Source: Saccharina japonica (Eukaryota; Sar; Phaeophyceae; Laminariales; Laminariaceae). From it: a DNA stretch of 64,000 nucleotides. The stretch's first letter is position 1, and each line of letters begins with the position of its first letter. The notes beneath the pieces were generated by a model, which saw only the letters and a list, made by a program, of their open reading frames with translations, was not told the DNA's origin and ran no database searches. The stretch lies in contig MEHQ01000164.1 in assembly GCA_008828725.1 (NCBI GenBank), positions 1 through 64,000 on the forward strand, written 5' to 3'. The translations under genes and the position numbers were made by a program. This document shows, one piece after another, positions 12,006 to 21,929 of the stretch.

Positions 12006-12032
12006 GAAGCGACATCGTCTGCGCTAAATTAG

Positions 12033-12176
12033 AGAACAGAGCGAGAGAGAGAGCGGAGAGAGAGCGGAGTGCTCGAACTCTCCTCCCGCACGAGGCAATA
12101 ATGCCATAGTAACGCCTGCGAATATATACGCAACCCTCTACAACTTTCGTAACCGTCGTTGCTGACACGATCCAAA
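12033..12176 (-). repeat. 5' LTR remnant of the copia element
   Basis: Direct repeat of 8598-8739 (shared AGAACAGAGCGAGAG, GCCTGCGAATATATACGC and GTTGCTGACACGATCCAAA). On the minus strand it runs straight into integrase sequence at about 12030, so the LTR 3' part, primer site, gag, protease and N-terminal integrase were lost in one deletion. Its outer end abuts R1 at 12177. Confidence 0.65.
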
Positions 12177-12430
12177 ATAACAGCGCCCGTCGTGCCCGGG
12201 CGAGCGCGGGCCGCCGCGCCACCCGAGGGCTGGTTTCGACCCTTGCGCACCCCAGCACACCCTCCCTCGTCGAAATCCGGGGCCGAGACGGTCAAGGGTG
12301 CTCCCGACACCGCCCACAGCAGACGTTTCTCCAAACCAATTCCAACTGAAAATACATACTACGGCCTACAACATCCTACGCCGTACAACACCCTACGCCC
12401 TAGATGCGGCCTACATTATTCCAAATCATT
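12177..12430 (+). repeat. Repeat R1, 5'-truncated copy 2
   Basis: Starts within R1 at GCGCCCGTCGTGCCCGGG and runs through the CGAAATCCGGGGCCGAGACGG block into a decayed CCTACGCCGTACAACACC tail. Its 5' truncation point lies directly at the LTR remnant. Confidence 0.65.
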
Positions 12431-12465
12431 ATACAGCAGCACGGCAGTACGTACAGCAGCAGTAG

Positions 12466-12470
12466 TAGTA

Positions 12471-12527
<57 letters not shown>

Positions 12528-12591
12528 AAATAGTAGTAGTAGTAGCAGTAGTAGTAGTAGCAGTAATAGTAGTAGTAGTAGTAGCAGTAGC

Positions 12592-12637
<46 letters not shown>

Positions 12638-12685
12638 TATATAGTAGTTGTAGTATAGTAGTATATTAGTAGTAGCAGTAGTAGT
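12466..12685. repeat. (AGT)n/(TAG)n microsatellite
   Basis: Nearly pure AGT trinucleotide array with scattered CAG and AAT interruptions. The long valine or tyrosine frames it creates are artefacts. Confidence 0.95.
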
Positions 12686-12925
12686 CACCCGAGGGCCGGT
12701 TTCGTCCCTTGCGCACCCCAACACGCCCTCCCTCGGCACCGCCCACAGCAGACGTTCCTCCACACTAATTCCAACTGCAAATACATACTACGGCCTACAA
12801 CACCCTACGCCGTACAACACCCTACGCCTTACAACACCCTACGCCCTACTCGTATATATACACGCCCTTCGTACATTATTTCAAATAATTTTACGCAGCT
12901 ACACAACAGCATAGCAGTACGTACA
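12686..12925 (+). repeat. Repeat R1, short copy 3
   Basis: Begins at CACCCGAGGGCCGGTTTCG, lacks part of the central block, and ends in a CCTACGCC/CCTTACAACACC tail. It is followed by the same CAGCAGTACGTACAGCAG bridge into AGT repeats as copy 2. Confidence 0.6.
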
Positions 12926-13265
12926 GCAGTAGCAGTAGTAGTAGTAGTAGCAGTAGCAGTAGTAGTAGTAGCAGTAGCAGTAGTAGTAGTAGTAGGTAGT
13001 AGTAGTAGTAGTAGTGGTAGTAGCAGTGTAGTATACAGTAAGCCGTTTCCGGTGTGCTTTACGCAGTGTACCTATAAATGGTTCAAAGTGCGTATTTGTA
13101 CCTATTTTTGGCTAATACACAAAAAACTGTCCCCAAGCCCCTGGCACATTACAAGTCAATACACAGCAGCACAGCAGTACGTACAGCATTAGTAGTAGTA
13201 TCGCAGTTGTGTAGTATTAGTAGCAGTAGTAGTAGTAGTAGTGTAGTAGTAGTAGTAGTAGTAGC

Positions 13266-13298
<33 letters not shown>

Positions 13299-13356
13299 TG
13301 TAGTAGTAGTAGTAGTTGTAGTAGTAGTAGTAGCAGTGGTAGTAGTAGTAGCAGTG

Positions 13357-13417
<61 letters not shown>

Positions 13418-13461
13418 CAGTAGTAGTTGTAATAGTAGTAGTAGTAGTAGCAGTAGCAGTA

Positions 13462-13496
<35 letters not shown>

Positions 13497-13588
13497 TAGT
13501 AGTAGTAGTAGTAGTAGTAGGACGGAGTCCGGTCGTTCAGAAAACTATTCAGCCGAAAAGTGCTAGCAGTAGTAATGAATAGTAGGTT

Positions 13589-13632
<44 letters not shown>

Positions 13633-13640
13633 GTAGTAGT
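12926..13640. repeat. AGT microsatellite arrays separated by copies of the host repeat
   Basis: Arrays at about 12926-13030, 13190-13520 and 13590-13640 are mostly AGT with CAGTAG variants. Each is bounded by the same flanks: CAGCAGTACGTACAGCA before and GTGTAGTATACAGTAAG after. At 13525-13570 there is a fragment (CGGTCGTTCAGAAAAC...GAAAAGTGCTA) matching the right end of the 4-bp-TSD MITE family. Confidence 0.9.
13040..13165 (+). repeat. Empty-site paralogue of the hAT-B host repeat (diverged)
   Basis: GTTTCCGGTGTGCTTTACGC, then CAGTGTACCTATAAATGG and CCTATTTTTGGCTAATAC without an insertion. Confidence 0.7.
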
Positions 13641-13810
13641 GTAGTATACAGTAAGACGTTTCCCGTGTGCATTACGCAGTGTACCTAAAAATGGCTTAAA
13701 ATGCGTAGGTGTACCTATTTTTGGTTATTACAAAAACAAAATCGTCCCCCAGCCTTTGGTAGTACCTGGTAATTGTTTACGGAAAAAGTGTGAACTCCTT
13801 TAAGGCCGCG
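13641..13810 (+). repeat. Empty-site paralogue of the hAT-B host repeat (closest)
   Basis: Continuous GTGTACCTATTTTTGGTTATTAC with one CTATTTTT. It then matches 7190-7235 (GGTAATTGTTTACGGAAAAAG, GTGAACTCCTTTAA). This is the unoccupied form of the site carrying the element at 5865-7160. Confidence 0.75.
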
Positions 13811-14639
13811 GTGGCGGTCGACCATCCCCTGGGTCCCGCTTTCAATTTTTCGACCAAAAATAAATATTTTTTTTGACGGTTTCGTTTACGGGACTGTGAA
13901 CTTTCCGCCCAATGAAAGGCTGGCACGTACCAGATATAAAACAAAAATCGCACCAGAGGTATGGCTATCGCTAGGTGGCTTATTTGGGCGTTCAGCACGG
14001 CGTGGGCCTGCGGGACCATGGCGACTCCACAAGGTGAGGGGACTACCAACTACCCAAATCAAGGCGCCTGCTGAAATTTGGCTGTTTTTGGTGCGCTATG
14101 TGTTGAGAACCGGTGGGCTGTCATTTTTGGGTCCGACGGGCCCTGGTCCGGGCTTAGGGCCCCTCACGATAGAGACACCATTAGGGGCTGGGCGCCCTAG
14201 CTAGAGTCCCACTCACAGCTTAGTGTGTTCAAGGCACCGTTGCCTTGTGGGAAGCTGATCGGCTGCCCGCAAACCTTCATTCGGTCACGTACAAGCACTC
14301 TTTGGGTCCAGAATGTTGTTATTTGGGTCAAAATAAGCCCCTTACCGCCCGCCGGAGGTACGAGACGCCTCGTGTACATGTCCCGCCCCGCAAACGCCTC
14401 TACACATGCCTTTCACCGGCGACTTTGAACAATATCGCAGCGAAGGGCTCTGCAAGGCCACCTGCTGCGAAACTGGGGCGCGATGCGATGCACAGCAGTA
14501 GAAGTCCTGATTTTGGTGGTCGATTGTGTTTGAGGCTTTGTTGCGCAGGTTCGGGTAGTCGGACCTCCCCACGCAAAAGGCAGTGTTTTGGAAGGCGTTC
14601 TTCTCCGTGAGTTGTACCGCTTCGGCGACGGACCTCGGG
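13811..14639. other. No gene seen
   Basis: Several overlapping short frames, no family motif. The 3' part (14460-14640) may be a very decayed unit of the satellite that follows. Confidence 0.4.
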
Positions 14640-15660
14640 GAAGAAAGATAGCTGACGTCTAGACGAATACGGGAACATACTAAGCTTGCGTCAGTGGGGA
14701 CGCAGCGGGGTTCATAATTGCAATACCGCAAACCTAGCTTTCACGTAAAATTGACCTTTTCCGCTCCAGAAACCCGAAAAAGTGTACTGGATTTACTATA
14801 CATAGCCTCGTAAAACACCGAAAAAAGATGCCAATGCACTACCTTTGGCTCTGCTGTTCTCCCTACGTTTAGTATATTGGGCAACGAAACTCGCTGCAGG
14901 AAGATAGCTTACATTTAGACGAATCTATACACATGTGGTTTGTTCGAAGTCGTTCACGTTGCGTGTCGGATAATTGCAATACGGCAAACCTAGCTTTCAC
15001 GTAAAATTGACCTTTTCCGCTCAATAAACCCGAAAAAGTGTACTGGATTTAGTATGCATAGCCTCGTAAAACACCGAAAAAAGATGCCAATGCACTACCT
15101 TTGGCTCTGCTGTTCTCCCTACGTTTAGTATATTGGGCAACGAAACTCGCTGCAGGAAGATAGCTTACATTTAGACGAATCTATACACATGTGGTTTGTT
15201 CGAAGTCGTTCACGTTGCGTGTCGGATAATTGCAATACGGCAAACCTAGCTTTCACGTAAAATTGACCTTTTCCGCTCCAGAAATCCGAAATAGTATACT
15301 GAAATTAGTATGCATAGCCTGGTACAACACCAAAAAAAGGTGCCAATGCACTATCGTTGGCTCTGCTGTTCTCCCTAGGTTTAGTATATTAGGCAACGAA
15401 TCGCTGCAGGAAGATAGCTTACATTTAGACGAATCTGGGGACATGTGGTTTTCTCTAAGTCACTGACGTTGCGTGTCGGATAATTGCAATACGGCAAACC
15501 TAGCTTTCACGTAAAATTGACCTTTTCTGCTCAATAAACCCTAAATAGTGTACTGAAATTAGTATACATAGCCTCGTACAACACCGACAAAAAGTGCCAA
15601 TACACTATCTTTGGCTCTGCTGTTCTCTTGGGTTTTGTATATTAGTGAAAGCAACTCGCT
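14640..15660 (+). repeat. Satellite array, about 255-bp units
   Basis: The marker TAATTGCAATACSGCAAACC occurs at 14715, 14971, 15227 and 15481 (spacing 256, 256, 254). Units share GCTTTCACGTAAAATTGACC, GCATAGCCTCGTA, GGCTCTGCTGTTCTC and GAAGATAGCTKACATTTAG. Units 14715 and 14971 are close to identical; others are diverged. Minus-strand translations look similar between units only because the DNA is repeated. Confidence 0.9.
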
Positions 15661-16150
15661 GCAGAAAGATAGCTGACATTTAGTGGAATCCACGAACATG
15701 CGGCTTGTTTGTACGTACGGACGTTGCGGGACAGAGAATTTCAGTACCGGCTTCAGTATGTATAGTCTTGCCCACCCAGACAAAAAACAGGCCATTACAC
15801 TGTTTTCGGCGCTGCTGTTATCCGTTAGTTCGACACATTCGGCAAACTACCTTGAAGACGAAATATAGCTGGCGTCTAGGCGAATCTCGGAACCTATATT
15901 GTAGACGTTATTCCAAACCGTGCGACGAAAAACAAAATGATTTTCTGCAAAATTAGATTCGACATAAAAAATGTGCTTTCACACGTGAAAAGCGAGAAAT
16001 TCATACCGGCATTAGTATGTACAGTCCTGTCCACCCCGAAAACAACAGGCCGAAACACTATGTTTCGCGCTGCGGTCCTCAGTGGGTTCGACACATTCGG
16101 CAAACTATCTTGACGACGAAAGATTGCCCACGGCCTGTAAAAAAGCAAGT
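15661..16150 (+). repeat. Decayed units of the 255-bp satellite
   Basis: Recognisable fragments: GAGAATTTCAGTACCGGC at about 15733 and a related GAGAAATTCATACCGGC at about 15992, each followed by TAGTMTTGYCCACCC and a TTCGACACATTCGGCAAAC block near 15830 and 16088. They form a higher-divergence edge of the array. Confidence 0.65.
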
Positions 16151-16590
16151 TCGATCATAGCAAACGAAGTAAATTCCGACAATCTTTGTTTCTACACTCA
16201 AGCAACACCTTTTGTACAGGCTTGCTTGTCGACACAAAGCAAAGCATGCCATTCATCAATATTTGCCGCTGCTATGCGCTTCACTCAGGAACAGGTTGCC
16301 GCCCCCCGTACACCCTATCCCCTACGCCGCCTGGTACTGCAGGTTGTTCCGAACCGTGGCCGCAAGAACATAGGCAAGTTATCGCGTCCGTTGATCTTCT
16401 CCTTGTGGCGGCCAAGCACCCTGTACGCGGGGGCCGGGAAGGATGTCGAGAGAGGATATATTGCGCGGGGGTTTAACAAGTTTCTACAGTAGTCGCACTC
16501 GTGTGGGGAATGGGGGGCGGGTCCTGCAAGTGTATGCAACACAGCCGCAGGGGGGCATCTACTAATTCTTTTGCATCGCAAATTTCCGAA
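16151..16590. other. No gene seen
   Basis: No domain, splice-bounded exon or repeat match could be supported. Confidence 0.4.
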
Positions 16591-16596
16591 AATCCA

Positions 16597-16709
16597 ACAA
16601 TTCCGGAGGACCATAGTAAATAGGACCACATATTGTGTGTAAAAACAGGTAAATATGTAGTTTTTTGTGTCGACCATAAGTCCTGTTAACTATGGTCCCT
16701 AGTAATATT
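16597..16709. mobile_element. MITE-like element (GGACC family), copy 1
   Basis: Inverted ends: left GGACCATAGTAAATAGGACC, right read on the minus strand AATATTACTAGGGACCATAG. Related copies are at 44341-44459 and 55947-56073, all about 115-125 bp with an A/T-rich centre. No coding capacity; target duplication not resolved. Confidence 0.6.
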
Positions 16710-16924
16710 GCGCAGTCGGGATTCTGCCGGGAGAGCCCTTCATACAGCGCTCTGCTGTACATATACATGAACATTAGGTAGAGTGCCCACCCCAAAAACA
16801 AAATAGATTCACGTACAAGTATAACACTACAGTAGCACTTATAGTGTCAAGAGTTTTTCATCTGTTGTCTGTGATCGACTCTTCGTTCCGTTGTTCGTGT
16901 GCCTCGTTGTTCTATGAATGGTGA

Positions 16925-16972
16925 GGGTATCGGGGGGGTGGGGGGGGTGAGGGGGGAGGGAGGGTGCACTCG
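16925..16972 (+). other. G-run cluster (possible G-quadruplex)
   Basis: Consecutive G runs of 3 to 8 separated by one or two bases (GTGAGG..., CGGGGGGG, GTGGGGGGGG, GAGGGGGGAGGGAGGG). Satisfies the usual G4 pattern on the plus strand. Confidence 0.7.
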
Positions 16973-16999
16973 ATATTTACGCGGGGGAGATCGTTTTTT

Positions 17000-17690
17000 T
17001 ATGAAGGTTTTTTCATGTATGCATTTTCCAAGAGGGTGATTATTAGTATTCACTGGACGACCTTACCTGTCTGTGCATTATTGATCGCAGTATGCCTTTT
17101 TTATGTTCGTTAGTTTTCCGTGTCTCCCGCTACCTGATTTTCCCAGCAAGCCTTGTATACATGGTATATACTATACCTGGTATATACTATTGATAATATG
17201 CATACTCATATATACAACTCCTGCTGCTGTACGAGGTATCGTACGAAGTATAATATGTATACATAAGCATCTGGTCGTATACAGAAAAAAACGAAGACAC
17301 ATCATCTATACATGTACATATTTATACATATGTACGTACGTACATACATACCTATATATATAGCCAGGTACTCGTATGATGTTACAATATATTTGGTACT
17401 ACTACGTACTAACTTGTACTCTGAACAATAATGTAACTTTTGATGTTCAATGCGTACGAGTATCCGGAAGGATGTGTACGTACGTACGTAGAAAGTACCA
17501 AAAGAGCAAAATACAAAGACAAACCAGGCCTCAAAACCGTACGTACAATTTATCTTTTGACGCACTCGGCAGCGGTACCTACCTGGACAGTACACACGCA
17601 CAAAGAGGGTACCACCGCTCGTACAACACGCTCCGCTGCAACCGTCAGGGCTCTCATCGTCGCTGGACAGGGGCACACCATGCTTTCCAT
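17000..17690. other. No gene seen; TATAC/GTAC-rich spacer
   Basis: Low-complexity GTAC, TATACC and CATACATA runs. At about 17560-17680 a second minus-strand frame (PLSSDDESPDGCSG) adjoins the ORF at 17695-17874 but is in another frame. Confidence 0.4.
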
Positions 17691-17694
17691 CTTC

Positions 17695-17874
17695 TCAAAA
17701 ATGCTTCATGTGTCCCTCGGCTTTCCTTGGGGCTTTTTTGCACAACCTGTCGGGAAGCATCTCGTCTCCTACTCTTCTTCCGGCTGCGGGAGAGGAAGCA
17801 CCGCCCGAGAGGGAAGCCGACGGACCACCCTCGGCCTTTGAGCGCTTGGCCGCTTGCGACTGACCGTCGGCCAT
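17695..17874 (-). CDS. Possible N-terminal exon of an unknown gene
   Basis: A 59-aa frame begins with ATG (MADGQSQAAKRSKAEGGPSA) and is strongly GC-ending at third positions, unlike neighbouring DNA. It is hydrophilic, Ala/Ser/Gly/Lys rich, with a basic patch (KKAPRKAEGHMK) before a TGA at 17695-17697. A second hydrophilic frame, PLSSDDESPDGCSG, follows downstream on the same strand in another frame, so a frameshift or a small intron could join them. No family recognised. It could instead be the start of a decayed transposase. Confidence 0.35.
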   Translation of the reverse strand: MADGQSQAAKRSKAEGGPSASLSGGASSPAAGRRVGDEMLPDRLCKKAPRKAEGHMKHF

Positions 17875-17879
17875 GATCA

Positions 17880-18144
17880 AGAGGATTGCTGGGGTGACGG
17901 CACCGTGTGTGTCGTGCTGCTACGTACTCGTACTGCTGGGAACTGGTGCATAATCACATCGGTCTTTTTTCAAGTTGTTTTTAAAAAATAGTTCGATTTT
18001 CACGGTACACCAAATTTCCCAAAAAAATCAGAAGATAATTGCGAATAGACCGGTCGAAATAAGCACGCCGCTACTATACAAAACCGGGAGTCTTCGCTGA
18101 GGGAACCACCGCCCCCTTAAGAATATCAAGAAGGGAGCCTCGGT
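17880..18144. other. No gene seen
   Basis: Nothing supported between the ORF at 17695-17874 and R1. Confidence 0.4.
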
Positions 18145-18710
18145 TCTGGCGGCCCGGAACGCGCGGCGCCCAGCTCTCCGCTACCCCGGCACCGACTTCG
18201 CCCGGACGAGGCCAGCCCCCCTCTACGACCCTGTCTCCCCCGGCACCCGCCTCGCGTTTTGCTTGCCGTGCCTGTCGGCGGCCGTTTTAACGCTCGATCG
18301 GGATCGTCTCAAGGGCACCAGAACGTTTATCCGCAAAAATTCATTGTCCGAGAATATAATAAACAATCATGACTTCGGTTTTTAGCCGGAACCGCCCTTA
18401 TATACAGCCACACACACCCCGCATACGAAAGAAAAGCAGAGGCTGGGGGGTTGAGGCGGCCGTCGTGCCGGGGCGAGTGCGGGCCACCGCGCCACCCGAG
18501 GGCCGGTTGCGCCGCTTGCTCATCCCAGCACACACTCCGTCGGCGAAATCCGGCGCCGAGACGGCCCAAGGCGTTTCCGGCATCGCCCACAGCGGCCTTT
18601 CCTCTTCACTAATTCCAATTTGAAAAATACATACTACACCCTACGCCGCCCTAGACCCTACGCCCTACGCCCTACGCCCTACGCCATCATTCAAAATTAG
18701 TTACAGGCTG
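18145..18710 (+). repeat. Repeat R1, copy 4 (near full length)
   Basis: Matches 7255-7870 in order, including CGAGAATATAATA, TTATATACAGCCACACACA and the CGGCGCCGAGACGGCCCA block. It ends in a short CCCTACGCCCTACG tail and CCATCATTCAAAATTAG as in copy 1 (CCATCATTCTAAATTAC). Confidence 0.7.
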
Positions 18711-18743
18711 GTTCAGGCATATCACCCAAGAATCATTCAGTGG

Positions 18744-19027
18744 CGAATGTTCACGCAGTGTTTTTGATATAGACCCTAAAATTTGGCACACGTGTTCTGT
18801 GCGCCCTACCCGAGACTTTAACAGAAAGATGTGTTTTTTTTTTTCCCCCCGTCAGATATTGCTTGTTTAAATTTTTTTTTGGGAAATCTGGGCCTTGAGA
18901 GATACAAATGTTACGGCGAAAAACAAAAAAACAAAAACAAACCCATTCGTGAAAGGCTCGGGTAGGGCGCATAAAGCACGTGTACCAAATTTCAGGGTCT
19001 ATCTCCAAAAAACAGCGTGGACATTTG
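18744..19027. repeat. Long inverted repeat (foldback)
   Basis: Arms of about 70 bp at 18744-18814 and 18957-19027 are reverse complements with few mismatches (shared cores TATAGACCCT, ATTTGG, CACGTG, GCGCCCTACCCGAG). The loop is about 140 bp and A/T-rich. Could be a MITE or foldback element; no target duplication recognised. Confidence 0.75.
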
Positions 19028-19585
19028 GGTCTTTTGTGCGGTAAAAGTGCAAAAATAGGCGTTGCCTCGTAATTACTTAGTTTTAGTACATAATCGATTC
19101 TGGGGGTTAAATATGACTTAATATGATCATACGCAGTCAGATTTTGGAAAGTTTTCGTGAAACTTTGAACAAACATGCCTTGGACCACCTGAAAGCGGCT
19201 CGTTTAGAATTTTAGTTTGGGGGGAAAACAAGTTTTCCTACGGAAAGGCCTGACTATTGTTGACTACGTTGAAGGCCTGTGATTGGTCGGGCCACATTTT
19301 CGGCGGTAGCGCCATAGTTCTAAGTCCTTGGACAAAACACTGGCGACGTCACCCTCTTCCACTGTTGATGGCGGTCAGGATAATACCAAGTATATGGCAT
19401 TGGAGTTGATATTGCATGCGGCATTCGTGACTGACGAAAGTTTGGGTTATATGCCTCAACCAGCTCGTATACAGATGTATCGATGCGCAGAGCGGAACAC
19501 TAAAATGACCGACGGCAGCAGGATGTATGAAGGTCCAAATCGTAGGATATACAACAACACCACTGCGCTACTTACTACTGCTACT
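19028..19585. other. No gene seen
   Basis: A plus-strand frame opening at about 19328 runs into the ACT microsatellite and is not supported by any motif. Confidence 0.4.
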
Positions 19586-19626
19586 GCTACTACTACTACG
19601 GTACTACTACTACTACTACTACTACG

Positions 19627-19668
<42 letters not shown>

Positions 19669-19689
19669 GCTACTACTAATACTAATACG

Positions 19690-19731
<42 letters not shown>

Positions 19732-19732
19732 G
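19586..19732. repeat. (ACT)n microsatellite
   Basis: ACT/CTA trinucleotide array with a few GCT, AAT and CGA interruptions. Confidence 0.95.
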
Positions 19733-20217
19733 TGCAATGGGCTACCGCCTTCCACTAGGGCTTTTGTCTACTATCAAAATCCGACGTCCTACAGCGTACC
19801 CCTTACTTCGGTTAAACATATAGTGTTACATTACCTGGCACATACTGATGGTACGACCTCTGCTGTACGCCAGAGGGGGCGGGTTGTTGCCCACCCACCC
19901 ACCCACGTACACCTTCCCTCCCCCTACCCGCCCACTCAACAACCCACCCACCGACCCATCGACCCACTCACGATGTACAGGAGTATACCTGGTGAAGCAG
20001 TATGCATGTTAGAGCGGCATGGCCACGCTAAAACCCACCCACAATGTACAACAGCCTTTAAGAGGTGTAGGGTATATGTGTTTTACTGTGCAACACATCG
20101 TATGGGTTTTAACAGAACCATGACATACAGTACACATCAAACATACAAGAAAAAAAAAGGAAAACAAGAAAAGATAATAATGCCAACACGCGTACCAAGG
20201 CAAACAAATATGTAAAG

Positions 20218-20288
20218 GTGGGGGTCGAACCACGGACTTGGGTGCAAAGAGTCGAGCGTTCTACGAGTGCAGGTGAGATACAATCCCG
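20218..20288 (-). tRNA. tRNA-like sequence, probably a pseudogene or SINE head
   Basis: On the minus strand a B-box-like GTGGTTCGACCCCCAC is preceded by GTAGAACGCTCGACTC and TTTGCAC, resembling tRNA-Ala (TGC anticodon). The T stem appears one G short, the D arm (TATCTCACCTGCACTCG) is expanded, and the anticodon stem pairs poorly, so a working tRNA is unlikely. Confidence 0.35.
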
Positions 20289-20549
20289 GTGGGAGGGTGG
20301 AGGGCGGCAGGTGAGAGGTCCTGTTTCATAAAAGCCATTTACTGTGTTCGACGAGTCGTCGATACAAATATTGGATCCAACGCAAAACAAGAGACACAAC
20401 AAAAACACGGGATGGAAACGCCACAGGCCACAGGGCAAAATGTGGGCGAGGGCGATTCTCGCACGAAGCCGAGAGCATAGCTGCTGCGGCTGCTGCTACC
20501 ACTGCTGCTGTGCTGCTCGTACTACAGTAACATCACCCTTATTGATGGG

Positions 20550-20823
20550 TCTACATTATTTGACTTTTTTGTGGCAGATGTCGCGACACGTGTCGCGACA
20601 TGCCGTGACACCCCAAGACGTGTCGCGGCGAGTGTCGTAAACTCTAACCCTGACCCTGACCCTAACCCGAACCCTACTTGTCCCGGCTTGTCGCGCCATG
20701 CCGCGGCACGTGTCGCGGCGTGCGGCGGCAGCGTCCGTGGCGTGTCGCGGCATGTCGCGACGTGTCGCAACATGCCGCGACACGTGTCGCGACACGTGCC
20801 ACGAAAATGTCGAATAATGTAGA
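20550..20823. mobile_element. Foldback/MITE of ACACGTGTCGCG units with a telomere-like core
   Basis: Left TCTACATTATTTGAC and right (minus strand) TCTACATTATTCGAC are inverted, and inversion continues inward through TGTGGCA and arrays of TGTCGCGACACGTGTCGCG. The centre (20642-20676) holds CTAACCCTGACCCTGACCC. No clear target duplication. No coding sequence. Confidence 0.7.
20645..20680. repeat. Interstitial telomere-like motif
   Basis: Degenerate CCCTAA/CCCTGA units (AACCCTGACCCTGACCC, then TAACCCGAACCCTA) inside the foldback element. Confidence 0.6.
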
Positions 20824-21580
20824 TCCGTGACTTCGATGGAATCTCTCACCTACCTCTATCTTCGCTACTCTGCTTCCATGGAGTAGTAGATGTATTTCCG
20901 TCGACGCCTCCATCAACTTCCATTGAAACCCCCGATGAAGTATATCGATAAAGGGATCTAATGTGGAAGGGCACAATACCACGGTAGGCGCAGTAGGCGT
21001 GTTGTTGCATGTTCTGAACACCTGCCGTGCAGATCCAAATGCCTCGCCTGACGTATGACGTCGAAATACTTAGCTCACGCAACCGGGCGACACATTTTTA
21101 TGCGGTAGCCCAGCAAAACGATATGACTGTACTGAAAATGTCATGATAACAGATACCAATGGTAGTCGCATATCATCTGATTCAGACTCGATTACTTCAA
21201 ATCGCGCAATCCGTGTAAATTTTGAAGCTTGTGGGTGGGAGCAGGGGGTACCAGATGGGATCCATTCCGGGTGAGATCTGGCCCAGGAGAGATACAAGTT
21301 GATGGCCTTCTCATTATATCGGCAATGAAACAGACCATTAATAAGCAAGAGCCGGCTTGGGGCCGTCCTTGATCTCTACGCTGCAAATCCCTGACCACAA
21401 TAAAGTTGAAGGGGCGATAAATAAACCAACAAACCTAACGACACCGCGCAAACGCTTTCAGCACGATGTAATAAATGTTTGGTGGGCCTTGTTATTTCAG
21501 CGGCAGACCAGACTAACCACATCGCAGGCCACACTAGCCACACCGACCTCGAACCTCCTGAACTTCTGGGAACAGGGTAC
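20824..21580. other. No gene seen
   Basis: Moderately long frames on the minus strand (about 21070-21398) lack family motifs, GC-ending codons or splice borders. Confidence 0.4.
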
Positions 21581-21584
21581 AGCT

Positions 21585-21923
21585 GACGCCTGCTACGATA
21601 GAGGTATACCTTTATTCGGCTGGAACATTTTTTGAATGACGAGGCTCCTTAACCCATTCAGAACTGAAAACGTTATCCCACACTAATTCCAAGTATTTTG
21701 TCCCCAAATAAGTGGGACCAGTTGTTAAGGGGTTAAACCATAACCTTCCGAATTTCACTCTTCTTGTGGTTCTGTTTTAGTGGTTGTAACATGCGGTTGT
21801 TCACCGGGTAGCACTTTTGGTTTATTCCAAAATCAGTTTTAGGGTGACTCACTATTAGTATACACCTCCTCTAGTGAGGAGGATGAGCTGAACATAGATC
21901 ACATCTCTACGGTAGCACGCGTT
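21585..21923. mobile_element. MITE of the 4-bp-TSD family, diverged copy
   Basis: Left GACGCCTGCTACGATAGAGG; right, read on the minus strand, AACGCGTGCTACCGTAGAGA. The target duplication is not clear (AGCT on the left). See 47255-47501 for the best copy. Confidence 0.55.
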
Positions 21924-21929
21924 GGCGCT

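Noticed and set aside
12404-13672. Long valine, tyrosine and leucine open frames
   Set aside because: They are translations of AGT/TAG microsatellites and carry no protein information.
14640-16150. Similar Ser/Cys-rich minus-strand peptides suggesting a repeat protein
   Set aside because: Similarity follows the 255-bp DNA satellite; frames are interrupted between units.
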